A DNA stretch of 64,000 bases from the NCBI RefSeq assembly GCF_050589845.1, contig NZ_JBNGPA010000001.1, positions 496,001 through 560,000 of the forward strand, in the 5' to 3' direction. The DNA comes from Carboxylicivirga agarovorans (GTDB lineage: Bacteria > Bacteroidota > Bacteroidia > Bacteroidales > Marinilabiliaceae). Under the pieces are notes generated by a model. It ran no database searches and was not told where the DNA came from. It saw nothing but the letters and a program-made list of their open reading frames with translations. A program made the translations under genes and the position numbers. Position 1 is the first letter of the stretch. Every line of letters begins with the position of its first letter. Shown in pieces: positions 28,382 through 36,300 of this stretch.

Positions 28382-29482
28382 TTAATCAAGTTCGTAAACA
28401 CGTACATAGTCAATTTCCATGCTCTGTGGAAAAATAGAATTATCAACACCTTGTAATCCTCCCCATGTACCACCAACCGCAACATTAAGAATGAAGAAGT
28501 GTGGTTTATTAAATGGCCAGTTATCAGCATTTTTATCGGCCGGTGCATAAGTATGCACGATATTTTCAGGTGAGTCGATATAAAATGTCATGGAAGATTC
28601 TGTCCAAAGCAAGCCGTAAATGTGAAACTCTTCTTCGCAGGTTGCTAAAGATCTGCTACCTCCATTACCATTCCCGGCATACCCAGAGTTTGTATGAACC
28701 GTAGCATGCACTACATCCGGCTGATAGCCTACATACTCCATGATGTCGATCTCACCACAAGCAGGCCATCCTACCTGACCCAGATTAGCTCCAAGCATCC
28801 ATATGGCAGGCCATATTCCTCTGCCTGATGGTAGTTTGGCGCGTACTTCGATACGGCCATAAGTAAATTCCTGCTTACCCCAACTGATCATACGTGTTGA
28901 AGTATAAGATCCCTGTTGGGTATTATCGTTAATTTTTTCAGCTGTCAGAATTAATTTACCATCAACAATCTTAGCATTGTCTCCATTGGTATAAGACTGC
29001 AGCTCATTATTGCCCCAGCCATTATTACCGGTACCTGTTTCAAAGGTCCAGTTTGCTGAGTTTACGCTTGCGCTGTTAAATTCATCGGACCAGATCAGCC
29101 CTTCAGGATTGACGTAGTCAGGGTCGTCAGCATCAATAATAATTGTATAGCTGACTGTTTTGGTATCACTTAAGGTATTATTGGGTCCCCAGAGTGTTAG
29201 CTCTACCTCATAACTACCTTTTAATGGGTAATAGATAGTGTGAACCTTAGTTTTATCGGTCGATTTTCCGGTGGTATTGCCATTAGCAAAATTCCAATCG
29301 ACATACAGGTAATCACCCACTGATTTATTGGTAAAAACTATTGAATTAGCATCTCCATCAACTACTTCAAATGTAAAGTCGGGGGTATAACCAGACTCTC
29401 CTTCATCACCACCACACGAAATAAATGCAGGTAGAACAAGTACCATTAACAGTACTCTGACACCTATCAGATAGTTTTTCAT
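28382..29482 (-). CDS. PKD-GH16 endo-beta-1,3-glucanase, probable surface lipoprotein
   Basis: A 366-aa lipoprotein (FISC, Cys23) followed at once by GGDEGES, an acidic stretch resembling Bacteroidota surface-export tags. A PKD-like beta-sandwich (about 33-117, with VDWNFANGN, IYYPLKGSYEVELTL) precedes the GH16 domain (about 126-366). The catalytic triplet is CGEIDIMEYVG (Glu244, Asp246, Glu249). It is the likely outer enzyme that first cuts laminarin on the cell surface before SusC/D uptake. The PKD fold resembles those in the adjacent glycan-binding protein, suggesting shared binding or spacing. The gene is separated from that upstream gene by 72 bases containing a terminator-like hairpin. 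Confidence 0.94.
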   Translation of the reverse strand: MKNYLIGVRVLLMVLVLPAFISCGGDEGESGYTPDFTFEVVDGDANSIVFTNKSVGDYLYVDWNFANGNTTGKSTDKTKVHTIYYPLKGSYEVELTLWGPNNTLSDTKTVSYTIIIDADDPDYVNPEGLIWSDEFNSASVNSANWTFETGTGNNGWGNNELQSYTNGDNAKIVDGKLILTAEKINDNTQQGSYTSTRMISWGKQEFTYGRIEVRAKLPSGRGIWPAIWMLGANLGQVGWPACGEIDIMEYVGYQPDVVHATVHTNSGYAGNGNGGSRSLATCEEEFHIYGLLWTESSMTFYIDSPENIVHTYAPADKNADNWPFNKPHFFILNVAVGGTWGGLQGVDNSIFPQSMEIDYVRVYELD

Positions 29483-29508
29483 TTTTTAATATTGCTTGTT
29501 GCGTATAG

Positions 29509-29537
29509 AAAAGGCCAGTGCATCCGCAGATGCACTG
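29509..29537 (-). terminator. Terminator-like hairpin between the glycan-binding protein and the first GH16 gene
   Basis: Arms CAGTGCATC (29516-29524) and GATGCACTG (29529-29537) form a 9-bp stem with the 4-base loop CGCA. On the minus strand GGCCTTTTC follows. Placed 17 bases after the upstream stop, it could set a high susCD-to-enzyme expression ratio. Confidence 0.68.
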
Positions 29538-29554
29538 ACCCATAGATTTCAAAA

Positions 29555-31312
29555 TTATTTTGCAGACTTAAGACCTTCCACGTGTGGTCCGGCCAAATCA
29601 TCGAAATAGAATTCGTGAACTCCTTCACCAACACCAGGGTTGCACATAATACGAATCACGTTATAGAAACCTTCGTTGAAACGAGGGTCTGTAGTTACGT
29701 CATCTGTAAACTGATCACCAGTCCAGTCCCATCCGGCACCAACACCAGCGAAGTCATATTCAGCCACTTCCCAGGTATCATCAGCCTGAATGGTATAGAT
29801 CAGGTCATACGTTCCTGTTTGCCATGCATTACCTCCTTTATCAGTATTCTCAAGCTTCAGAAGAATCTGCTGACCAGCTTTACCTTTTACCATCATTTTG
29901 AATACAGATGTTCTTGTCAGATCAAAACGATATCCTGCAGGTAACTTCATAAAGGCGTTAGCCCATTGCTGATTTTCTTTTCTGTAATGGAATACATTAA
30001 CTCCTTTGTTAGGATAAATGCGCTGTGGATTTTCAACCACTGTTACATCACAGTTTTCTCCAAGAACAGGAGCCATCTCCACTTCACTGTTATCCACATA
30101 CATTACCATATAATCCAATAAGAAAGGAATGTACTCTGAGTGATAGTTTTCAACTGAAATTGACTGATTATCCACAACGTCTTCATTGGATGCAAGAACG
30201 GTAATGGTAACAGGGTAATTACCTTTACGCATGTATACGTGAGTAATAGCAGCATTGTAATCCTCAGTTGTATATACTTCAGAACCATCACCAAAATCAA
30301 CTGTGTAACCGTTTACGGAAATACCTTCAGGAATAACCACATTGTTAAGGTTAACAGACCATTCATTTTCATTACTTGTTGCAGCAATTACAGTTTCAAA
30401 GGTAACAACAGGTTTCTCGTATCCTTTTAAGATCAGCTTATTGTACCAACGGTTTCCATCCTGACCGATCGTACTCATACTGATAGCAGTTTCGGTAATC
30501 TCATCAATTCTGTACTCATAAGTACCACCATAATCAAAACCGAAGAATAATGGCTTTGTAGATAATAATGAAAGGTAATTAACACCGTCTCTTTCTACCA
30601 TTGACCAAGTTGCAGGTTCAGTAGTGTTATATGTTACACGACAATCAACACCATCTACTTCAACAGGGTTAGAATAATTAGGGTCGTCTTTGCGATAATC
30701 TTTTACATATGAATCACCATTATTCTTAAAGTCGAAGATAAAATCTACCAGTTTAAACGTGTACTCATCATCATAGGCACCTGACATCGTTTTTTGCAAA
30801 GCCGTAGCAGCCCACCATTCCAGTCCGGTACCAGCAGCTGGTCCGATTCCAAAGTGACCACTGGCCAAACTATCAACCACCCATGTTTTACCATCAGGTG
30901 CATCTGCACCACCGGTAAGGGCTGTCAGGATAGGACTCGCCAGAAACTCATAATCTGTTTCTGTCTGCTCCACTTCATCCATTTTTGAATTGGCTTCACC
31001 ATTGTTGGCAGTAATGGTCAATGTAACTTCATAATTACCAGGTAGGGGATAATAAGCAATTACTTTATCTCCTTCTAAAGTACTTCCGTTTCCTGTGCTC
31101 CACTTTACGGTATGAACACCGGAAACAGGTGTAAGATTGGTTAGCACAAAGTGAAACTCATCTTCACCCGGCTCAATGGTAAAACTCATTTCTTCATCGG
31201 TCGGAGCACCATTTTTCCCCAAACCAGACTTATCGAATTCTTTAGGCTCACAACCAATCAGCAGAACAGCTGCCACCAACATTGCGATACCTGTTTTTAT
31301 ACTATTTTTCAT
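29555..31312 (-). CDS. PKD-domain surface glycan-binding lipoprotein (SusE/F position)
   Basis: A 585-aa lipoprotein (LLIGC, Cys21) with no hydrolase motif. Two PKD-like folds are visible: one at about 40-110 (VKWSTGNGS, YYPLPGNYEVTLTI) and one at about 310-390 (YTVDFGDGSEVYT, VYMRKGNYPVTITVLAS). Between them is a WWAATAL/NGDSYVKDYRKDDPNY region resembling modules of beta-glucan-locus binding proteins. The C-terminal ~180 residues look like a carbohydrate-binding beta-sandwich (FKMMVKGKAGQQILLKLEN, ending FYFDDLAGPHVEG). It immediately follows susD (19 bases) and occupies the SusE/SusF position. The likely role is holding laminarin at the cell surface for the PKD-GH16 enzyme and SusCD. Confidence 0.85.
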   Translation of the reverse strand: MKNSIKTGIAMLVAAVLLIGCEPKEFDKSGLGKNGAPTDEEMSFTIEPGEDEFHFVLTNLTPVSGVHTVKWSTGNGSTLEGDKVIAYYPLPGNYEVTLTITANNGEANSKMDEVEQTETDYEFLASPILTALTGGADAPDGKTWVVDSLASGHFGIGPAAGTGLEWWAATALQKTMSGAYDDEYTFKLVDFIFDFKNNGDSYVKDYRKDDPNYSNPVEVDGVDCRVTYNTTEPATWSMVERDGVNYLSLLSTKPLFFGFDYGGTYEYRIDEITETAISMSTIGQDGNRWYNKLILKGYEKPVVTFETVIAATSNENEWSVNLNNVVIPEGISVNGYTVDFGDGSEVYTTEDYNAAITHVYMRKGNYPVTITVLASNEDVVDNQSISVENYHSEYIPFLLDYMVMYVDNSEVEMAPVLGENCDVTVVENPQRIYPNKGVNVFHYRKENQQWANAFMKLPAGYRFDLTRTSVFKMMVKGKAGQQILLKLENTDKGGNAWQTGTYDLIYTIQADDTWEVAEYDFAGVGAGWDWTGDQFTDDVTTDPRFNEGFYNVIRIMCNPGVGEGVHEFYFDDLAGPHVEGLKSAK

Positions 31313-31331
31313 AATTATCTAGATTTACTAA

Positions 31332-32852
31332 TTAATTATAACCTTCGTTTTGTACTAACTTAAATTCACCTTCTGTCTTATCAATTTCTGACTGAGGAAT
31401 AGGTAAGTACTTCATGTAATCAGCCCATGTACGTGTCGATGAGAATTCAGGAATATCTTCTGTCAGAACAGCGGTATCACCCCAGCGAACGATATCCCAG
31501 AAACGAACACCTTCACCAACAAACTCACGACGACGCTCCAGTTTGATATTATCTGTGTCGGCAGCAACAGAACCTAAACCAGCTCTTGATCTGACATCAT
31601 CCAATGCGCTTTGAGCACTCTTGGCACCAGCAGCTACTCCATGCACCACTTCCAGTTCGGCAATGTTCAGTAATGTTTCAGCATAACGGAAAATACGAAC
31701 ATTGTTCTCGAAGTTAAGGTCAGGCGTATATGGCGCATCATCATAATCTTCACGTGCAGCATACTTGGCCATGAAATAACCCGTATCCTGGAAACGCTCT
31801 GTATATGTTCCTTTTGCAAATTGGTTAATCGAACCTGCTAAACGCTTATCTCCAATTTCGAAAATACTAATTAACTCAGGACGTACAGGACCAAATCCCC
31901 ATCCGCCAACATAGTAATCAGCACCTGATAACAAATCATCACCATTTAACTCGTTAGGCGAGATAAAACGTGGTAAGTTAGTACCAAAACCTGTCCATGC
32001 AGCACCCCAGTCTTTACCTTCAGGTAAATGGTTCGCTTCAAAAATAGATCCGCCACCGAATTCTCCGGTACGAGCCCACATTCCGGCATAATCAGGTAAA
32101 GAATAACCACCTTCGCTAACAATAGTCTGCATATCAGCCATCACCTCAGCATACTTACCGGCGTCTTTCTGATACATAACAACACGGGCTTTTAACATCA
32201 TGGCAGCTGCACGCGTTGCACGACCGTCGTTGGCCGAAGTTGTATTCATTGGCAATGCACCTTCAGCAGTGGCTATATTAAGGTCTTCAATTAATTCAGC
32301 ATAAACTTCATCGGCAGTATACTGACGTGCCATATATGGCTCGTCAAGGTCAGCCTCAAAATATGGAATGTTACCCCAGAATTTCCACAACCAATGTACA
32401 TAATAAGCTCTCAGGAAGTGAGCTTCGGCTTTATACTGGGCCAACTTATCTTCGTCAACATCTACAGCATTCTCACAAGCGATAATAGCGTTATTCGCAC
32501 GGCTTAAACCACTGTAATAGATATTCCAAAGACCTGTAGGAACATCATTTGACTCTAAAGAAAACTGAGACAAACGGTATAAAGCAGCCTGGTCACCGGC
32601 ATCACCACCACCCTTATAAATATCATCAGAACGTAAGTCTGACATCAAAGGCACACTGTTAAACTGAAAATCAGCATAACTATCAAATAAAAGGATTTGA
32701 TATGTAGCTCCAAGGTTCGACAGAATCGCCCCCTCGGTCGCTGGTCCTCCCGCCTCTTGAGAAGAGGTTGGCTGGACTGTCAGAAAATCATCGCTACACG
32801 CAGTAAATCCAATAAGTGCAGCTAAGAATAATGATTTAATATATTTAGTCAT
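31332..32852 (-). CDS. SusD/RagB family glycan-binding lipoprotein (beta-glucan locus)
   Basis: A 506-aa outer-membrane lipoprotein (GFTACSDDF, Cys19) forming the lid of the SusC transporter. Family features include an N-terminal helix after the lipobox (DDFLTVQPTS), TPR-like helices (LWNIYYSGLSRANNAI, YKAEAHFLRAYYVHWLWKFWG), and the C-terminal signature ELEVVHGVAAGAK...RRREFVGEGVRFWDIVRWG ending YLPIPQSEID. It lies 21 bases after susC and 19 before the PKD binding protein, a standard operon order. Its glycan specificity is inferred from the surrounding GH16/GH17/GH149 genes. Confidence 0.96.
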   Translation of the reverse strand: MTKYIKSLFLAALIGFTACSDDFLTVQPTSSQEAGGPATEGAILSNLGATYQILLFDSYADFQFNSVPLMSDLRSDDIYKGGGDAGDQAALYRLSQFSLESNDVPTGLWNIYYSGLSRANNAIIACENAVDVDEDKLAQYKAEAHFLRAYYVHWLWKFWGNIPYFEADLDEPYMARQYTADEVYAELIEDLNIATAEGALPMNTTSANDGRATRAAAMMLKARVVMYQKDAGKYAEVMADMQTIVSEGGYSLPDYAGMWARTGEFGGGSIFEANHLPEGKDWGAAWTGFGTNLPRFISPNELNGDDLLSGADYYVGGWGFGPVRPELISIFEIGDKRLAGSINQFAKGTYTERFQDTGYFMAKYAAREDYDDAPYTPDLNFENNVRIFRYAETLLNIAELEVVHGVAAGAKSAQSALDDVRSRAGLGSVAADTDNIKLERRREFVGEGVRFWDIVRWGDTAVLTEDIPEFSSTRTWADYMKYLPIPQSEIDKTEGEFKLVQNEGYN

Positions 32853-32873
32853 AATAAAAATCTTTAGTCGTGA

Positions 32874-35800
32874 TTAGAATGTAATGTTTGCACCAATCGA
32901 AATTGTTCTTGACTGTGGGTAGATACCTCGGTCAATACCAATAGTAGTATAATCACCAGAAGCAATTTCAGGATCAAATCCATCGTAATCTGTCAATGTG
33001 AATAAGTTCTCACCCATCACATAAATTCTGCATCGGCTGATATAATTGTTCAATACCGATTGTGGAATGGTATAACCTATCTGTAATGTCTTTAATCTCA
33101 GGTATGAACCATCTTTAACATACAAGTCTGATGATACCCAGTTATCGTTATGATTTTTAGACGTAACACGAGGAATAGTATTCGATGTTCCTTCGCCGGT
33201 CCAGCGATCCAGGATCCATGAAGGACGGTTCATCATTGGAATATCACCCCTTGTTGAGAAGTCGTAGATATCGTTACCAATACTTCCCTGGAAGAAAGCT
33301 GTCATGTCGAAACCTTTGTACTCAGCACCAAGGTTAATACCGAATGTCCAGTCTGGCATACCTTTACCAATCTTTGTACGGTCATCTGTATCAATGTCTC
33401 CATCACCATCAAAATCAACAAATCTTACATCACCCGGAACAGAGCTTTTTCCGTACATATCATTGTAAGCTGCTGCTTCGGCTTCGTTTTGAAGAATACC
33501 ATTTGTTTTGTATCCGTAGAAATAAGGGAATACCTCACCATTCTGACCTTTTACAAAATCACCAATACCTGAAGCTCCTGCACTTTCGTATACGATCTCA
33601 CCTGATGCATTACCCAGGTTAACCAATTCGTTCTTCAGATATGAAGCATTAGCACCGATACTGTATTTAAAGTCACCGATATTATTCTTGTATGAAATTT
33701 CGAATTCCAGACCTGAGTTTTCCATATCACCGGCATTGGCAATAGGAGCTCCTTTACCATTATAGCGAGGAATTGGCTGATCCATTAACATACCGTTGGT
33801 CTTCTTCACATAGTAATCAAAACCAAATGATAATGCACTGTTGAAGAAACGTGAATCAAAACCAATGTTTAACTGCTCTGACTCTTCCCAGATTATATAT
33901 GGGTTAGCAATTCGCGACGGACTACTACCATATTGCATGTACTCATCATCACCACTACCAAAGAAGTAGTTCTGGTTACCGTCCATCAAACTGGTATAAG
34001 CAAATGCTCCAATGTTTTCGTTACCATTCACACCCCAACTGGCTCTTAACTTCAGGTAAGTGAACCAATTTGGACGACCATCCAAAAATCCTTCGTTAGT
34101 TATGTTCCAACCACCGGAAACAGATGGGAAAGTTGCCCACTTGTTTTCAGGACCAAAATTAGATGATCCATCACGACGAACAGTGAACTGAATCATGTAG
34201 CGCTCGTCATAGTTATAGTCTAAACGACCAAAGTAAGAAGCTAAAGTTTTAGCAGTTACACCATCAGTTCCCCCTGCTGTACGCTCGTCATCGCGAGGTG
34301 CAGTAGCATAATCAATAACAGCTTTACTTGGATCCTCTTCTAACAGATCAAAATCATCACCATATAAATGACGTGACGTATACTCTTGTGCGGATTGTCC
34401 AACAAGAACACCTAAATTATGTTTACCAAAAGTTTTGTTGTAACTCAATGTATTTTCAAGCTGCCATGTGAAACCACGGTGCATGTTTGAGTATACAGTA
34501 CTACGGTCGAAATCTTTACCCTGTGATGCTAAGAAATGTGGGAAACGGTATCCGTCAGTACCCCAGAATGCAAGGTCAACACCATAGCTACTTTTGAACT
34601 TTAATCCGTCAAAAATTTCCAATTCTCCCCAGAAGTTCGCTACAATCTTATCTGAATTATCTTCGCTGTTTTCAGGTGCATTTAGCATTGCAACCGGGTT
34701 AGCGATTTCCTGGAAACCTGATGGTGGAATAGAAAATACACGACCATCTTTATCAGTTACAGCATGTGGATACTGAGCCAATACAGCATCAGGATCTTCA
34801 GCGTAAACAGGAATAGAAGGGTTAAATGCCAATGCACTACCCAGGATAGAACCATATTCAGAGTTGGTTTCAATACCAGAAGAAACAACGCGTGAGTAAC
34901 CGGCTGTCATACCAACTTTTAAACTTGACAGGAACTTACGGTCGTAATCGAAAGCGTCGTAAGTATTATTGGTACGTACACTATAGCGCTCGAAGTTAGA
35001 ACGATCGTAGTTACCACCAACGATACCTTCCTGGTTAAAATAACCAAATGACAAGAAATAAGATACTTTTTCACTTCCTCCCTGTAAACTCACCTGGTGG
35101 TTTTGAACAGGTGCGTCATAATTAAATGTTTCATCCTGCCAGTCAGTACCAACGCCCGCTGCAGCAATTTCTTCCGGTGTGTAAGGTGCAGAGTTGCCAT
35201 CATTTAAAGCAATCTCATTCATGATTACCATGTACTCTTCAGCATTTAATACAGAACGCTTTTTCCATGGATTTTGCCATCCGTAAGAAAAATCATAGTT
35301 AATGGTTGCTTTTCCTTCTTTACCTTTCTTAGTGGTAACCAATACAACACCATTGGCAGCACGTGCTCCATAAATAGCAGCAGATGCGGCATCTTTTAAA
35401 ACCTCAACAGACTCGATATCGGCAGGGTTAAGGTAATTAATACCTCCACCAACAGCCATACCATCAACGATGTATAATGGATCACTGTTATTGATAGTAC
35501 CGATACCCCTGATACGCACTTTTGATTCAGCACCTGGTTGTCCTGAACTCTGTGTAATCTGTACACCCGATACGCGACCTTTTAATACATCTTCAACGCG
35601 TGAAGGAGTACTCGCTTCAAGGTCTTCTGCTGAAACGCTACTGATCGCGGCTGTAACAACACTTTTCTTTTGTACGCCATAACCAATAACCACAACCTCA
35701 TCCAAATCGGTTAACTCTTCTTCCATTACAACATTTATCGTCGCAGAAGAAACTGTAACCTCCTGGGATGTCATACCTATAAAAGAAAATACGATCACAT

Positions 35801-35993
35801 CGCCCATATTGGCCTGTAATGTATAATCACCATCGATAGTAGTAATTGTTCCAACCGTTGTGCCTTTTAAAACAACACTTACTCCGGGAACAGGTACTCC
35901 ATCAGTACCGGTTACTTTACCCGAAACGGTCATTTCCTGTGCCTGACTTGTGAAGGTCAGTAGTAAGAGAATAATCCCTAATACGTGTTTCAT
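32874..35993 (-). CDS. SusC/RagA family TonB-dependent transporter (beta-glucan locus)
   Basis: A 1039-aa outer-membrane transporter that imports oligosaccharides using TonB energy. It has a signal peptide ending FTSQAQ, a carboxypeptidase regulatory-like domain (MTVSGKVTGTDGVPVPGVSV), the SusC TonB-box region (DLDEVVVIGYGVQKKS), a plug domain with QITQSSGQPGAESKVRIRGIGT, and a beta-barrel ending in ITF with terminal aromatic Phe. I set the start at ATG 35993 (MKHVLGIILL). A TTG at 36026 in the same frame would add 11 residues before the leader and would overlap a TAnnTTTG-like box. susD follows after 21 bases; the LuxR-type regulator lies upstream on the same strand. Confidence 0.96.
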   Translation of the reverse strand: MKHVLGIILLLLTFTSQAQEMTVSGKVTGTDGVPVPGVSVVLKGTTVGTITTIDGDYTLQANMGDVIVFSFIGMTSQEVTVSSATINVVMEEELTDLDEVVVIGYGVQKKSVVTAAISSVSAEDLEASTPSRVEDVLKGRVSGVQITQSSGQPGAESKVRIRGIGTINNSDPLYIVDGMAVGGGINYLNPADIESVEVLKDAASAAIYGARAANGVVLVTTKKGKEGKATINYDFSYGWQNPWKKRSVLNAEEYMVIMNEIALNDGNSAPYTPEEIAAAGVGTDWQDETFNYDAPVQNHQVSLQGGSEKVSYFLSFGYFNQEGIVGGNYDRSNFERYSVRTNNTYDAFDYDRKFLSSLKVGMTAGYSRVVSSGIETNSEYGSILGSALAFNPSIPVYAEDPDAVLAQYPHAVTDKDGRVFSIPPSGFQEIANPVAMLNAPENSEDNSDKIVANFWGELEIFDGLKFKSSYGVDLAFWGTDGYRFPHFLASQGKDFDRSTVYSNMHRGFTWQLENTLSYNKTFGKHNLGVLVGQSAQEYTSRHLYGDDFDLLEEDPSKAVIDYATAPRDDERTAGGTDGVTAKTLASYFGRLDYNYDERYMIQFTVRRDGSSNFGPENKWATFPSVSGGWNITNEGFLDGRPNWFTYLKLRASWGVNGNENIGAFAYTSLMDGNQNYFFGSGDDEYMQYGSSPSRIANPYIIWEESEQLNIGFDSRFFNSALSFGFDYYVKKTNGMLMDQPIPRYNGKGAPIANAGDMENSGLEFEISYKNNIGDFKYSIGANASYLKNELVNLGNASGEIVYESAGASGIGDFVKGQNGEVFPYFYGYKTNGILQNEAEAAAYNDMYGKSSVPGDVRFVDFDGDGDIDTDDRTKIGKGMPDWTFGINLGAEYKGFDMTAFFQGSIGNDIYDFSTRGDIPMMNRPSWILDRWTGEGTSNTIPRVTSKNHNDNWVSSDLYVKDGSYLRLKTLQIGYTIPQSVLNNYISRCRIYVMGENLFTLTDYDGFDPEIASGDYTTIGIDRGIYPQSRTISIGANITF

Positions 35994-36023
35994 AATAAAT
36001 GGATTTAAAATTATTTGATGACA

Positions 36024-36031
36024 CAAACTTA
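36024..36031 (-). promoter_or_regulatory. Candidate -7 box of the susC promoter
   Basis: The minus strand reads TAAGTTTG, matching TAnnTTTG, with its 3' end 30 bases before the susC ATG at 35993. No good -33 element stands out. The 307-base gap 35994-36300 is AT-rich with C-rich runs (repeated CTCAC/CACCT-like motifs at 36067-36125) and holds no credible ORF. It is the logical control region for the whole locus. Confidence 0.4.
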
Positions 36032-36300
36032 AAACCCATTTGTTAATGAATGCTAATATAATAGCCTCACAAAATACTCACTCAACCACACTATTCACCT
36101 CATTTTTACCTCACACACCTTTCGCCTATTAACTTATATTGAGGCATTTATAATTTAATAAAACTCCACTTTACTACCACTACTCCCCTCACTTTTAACA
36201 AAAACGAACATTAAGGCCTCAAGGTGCATTTTTTAACATTTAAAAACACTTAAAACAACGTCTCTGTAAAGGTTTTTTTGGGGGTCAGGTGGCAAAAAAG

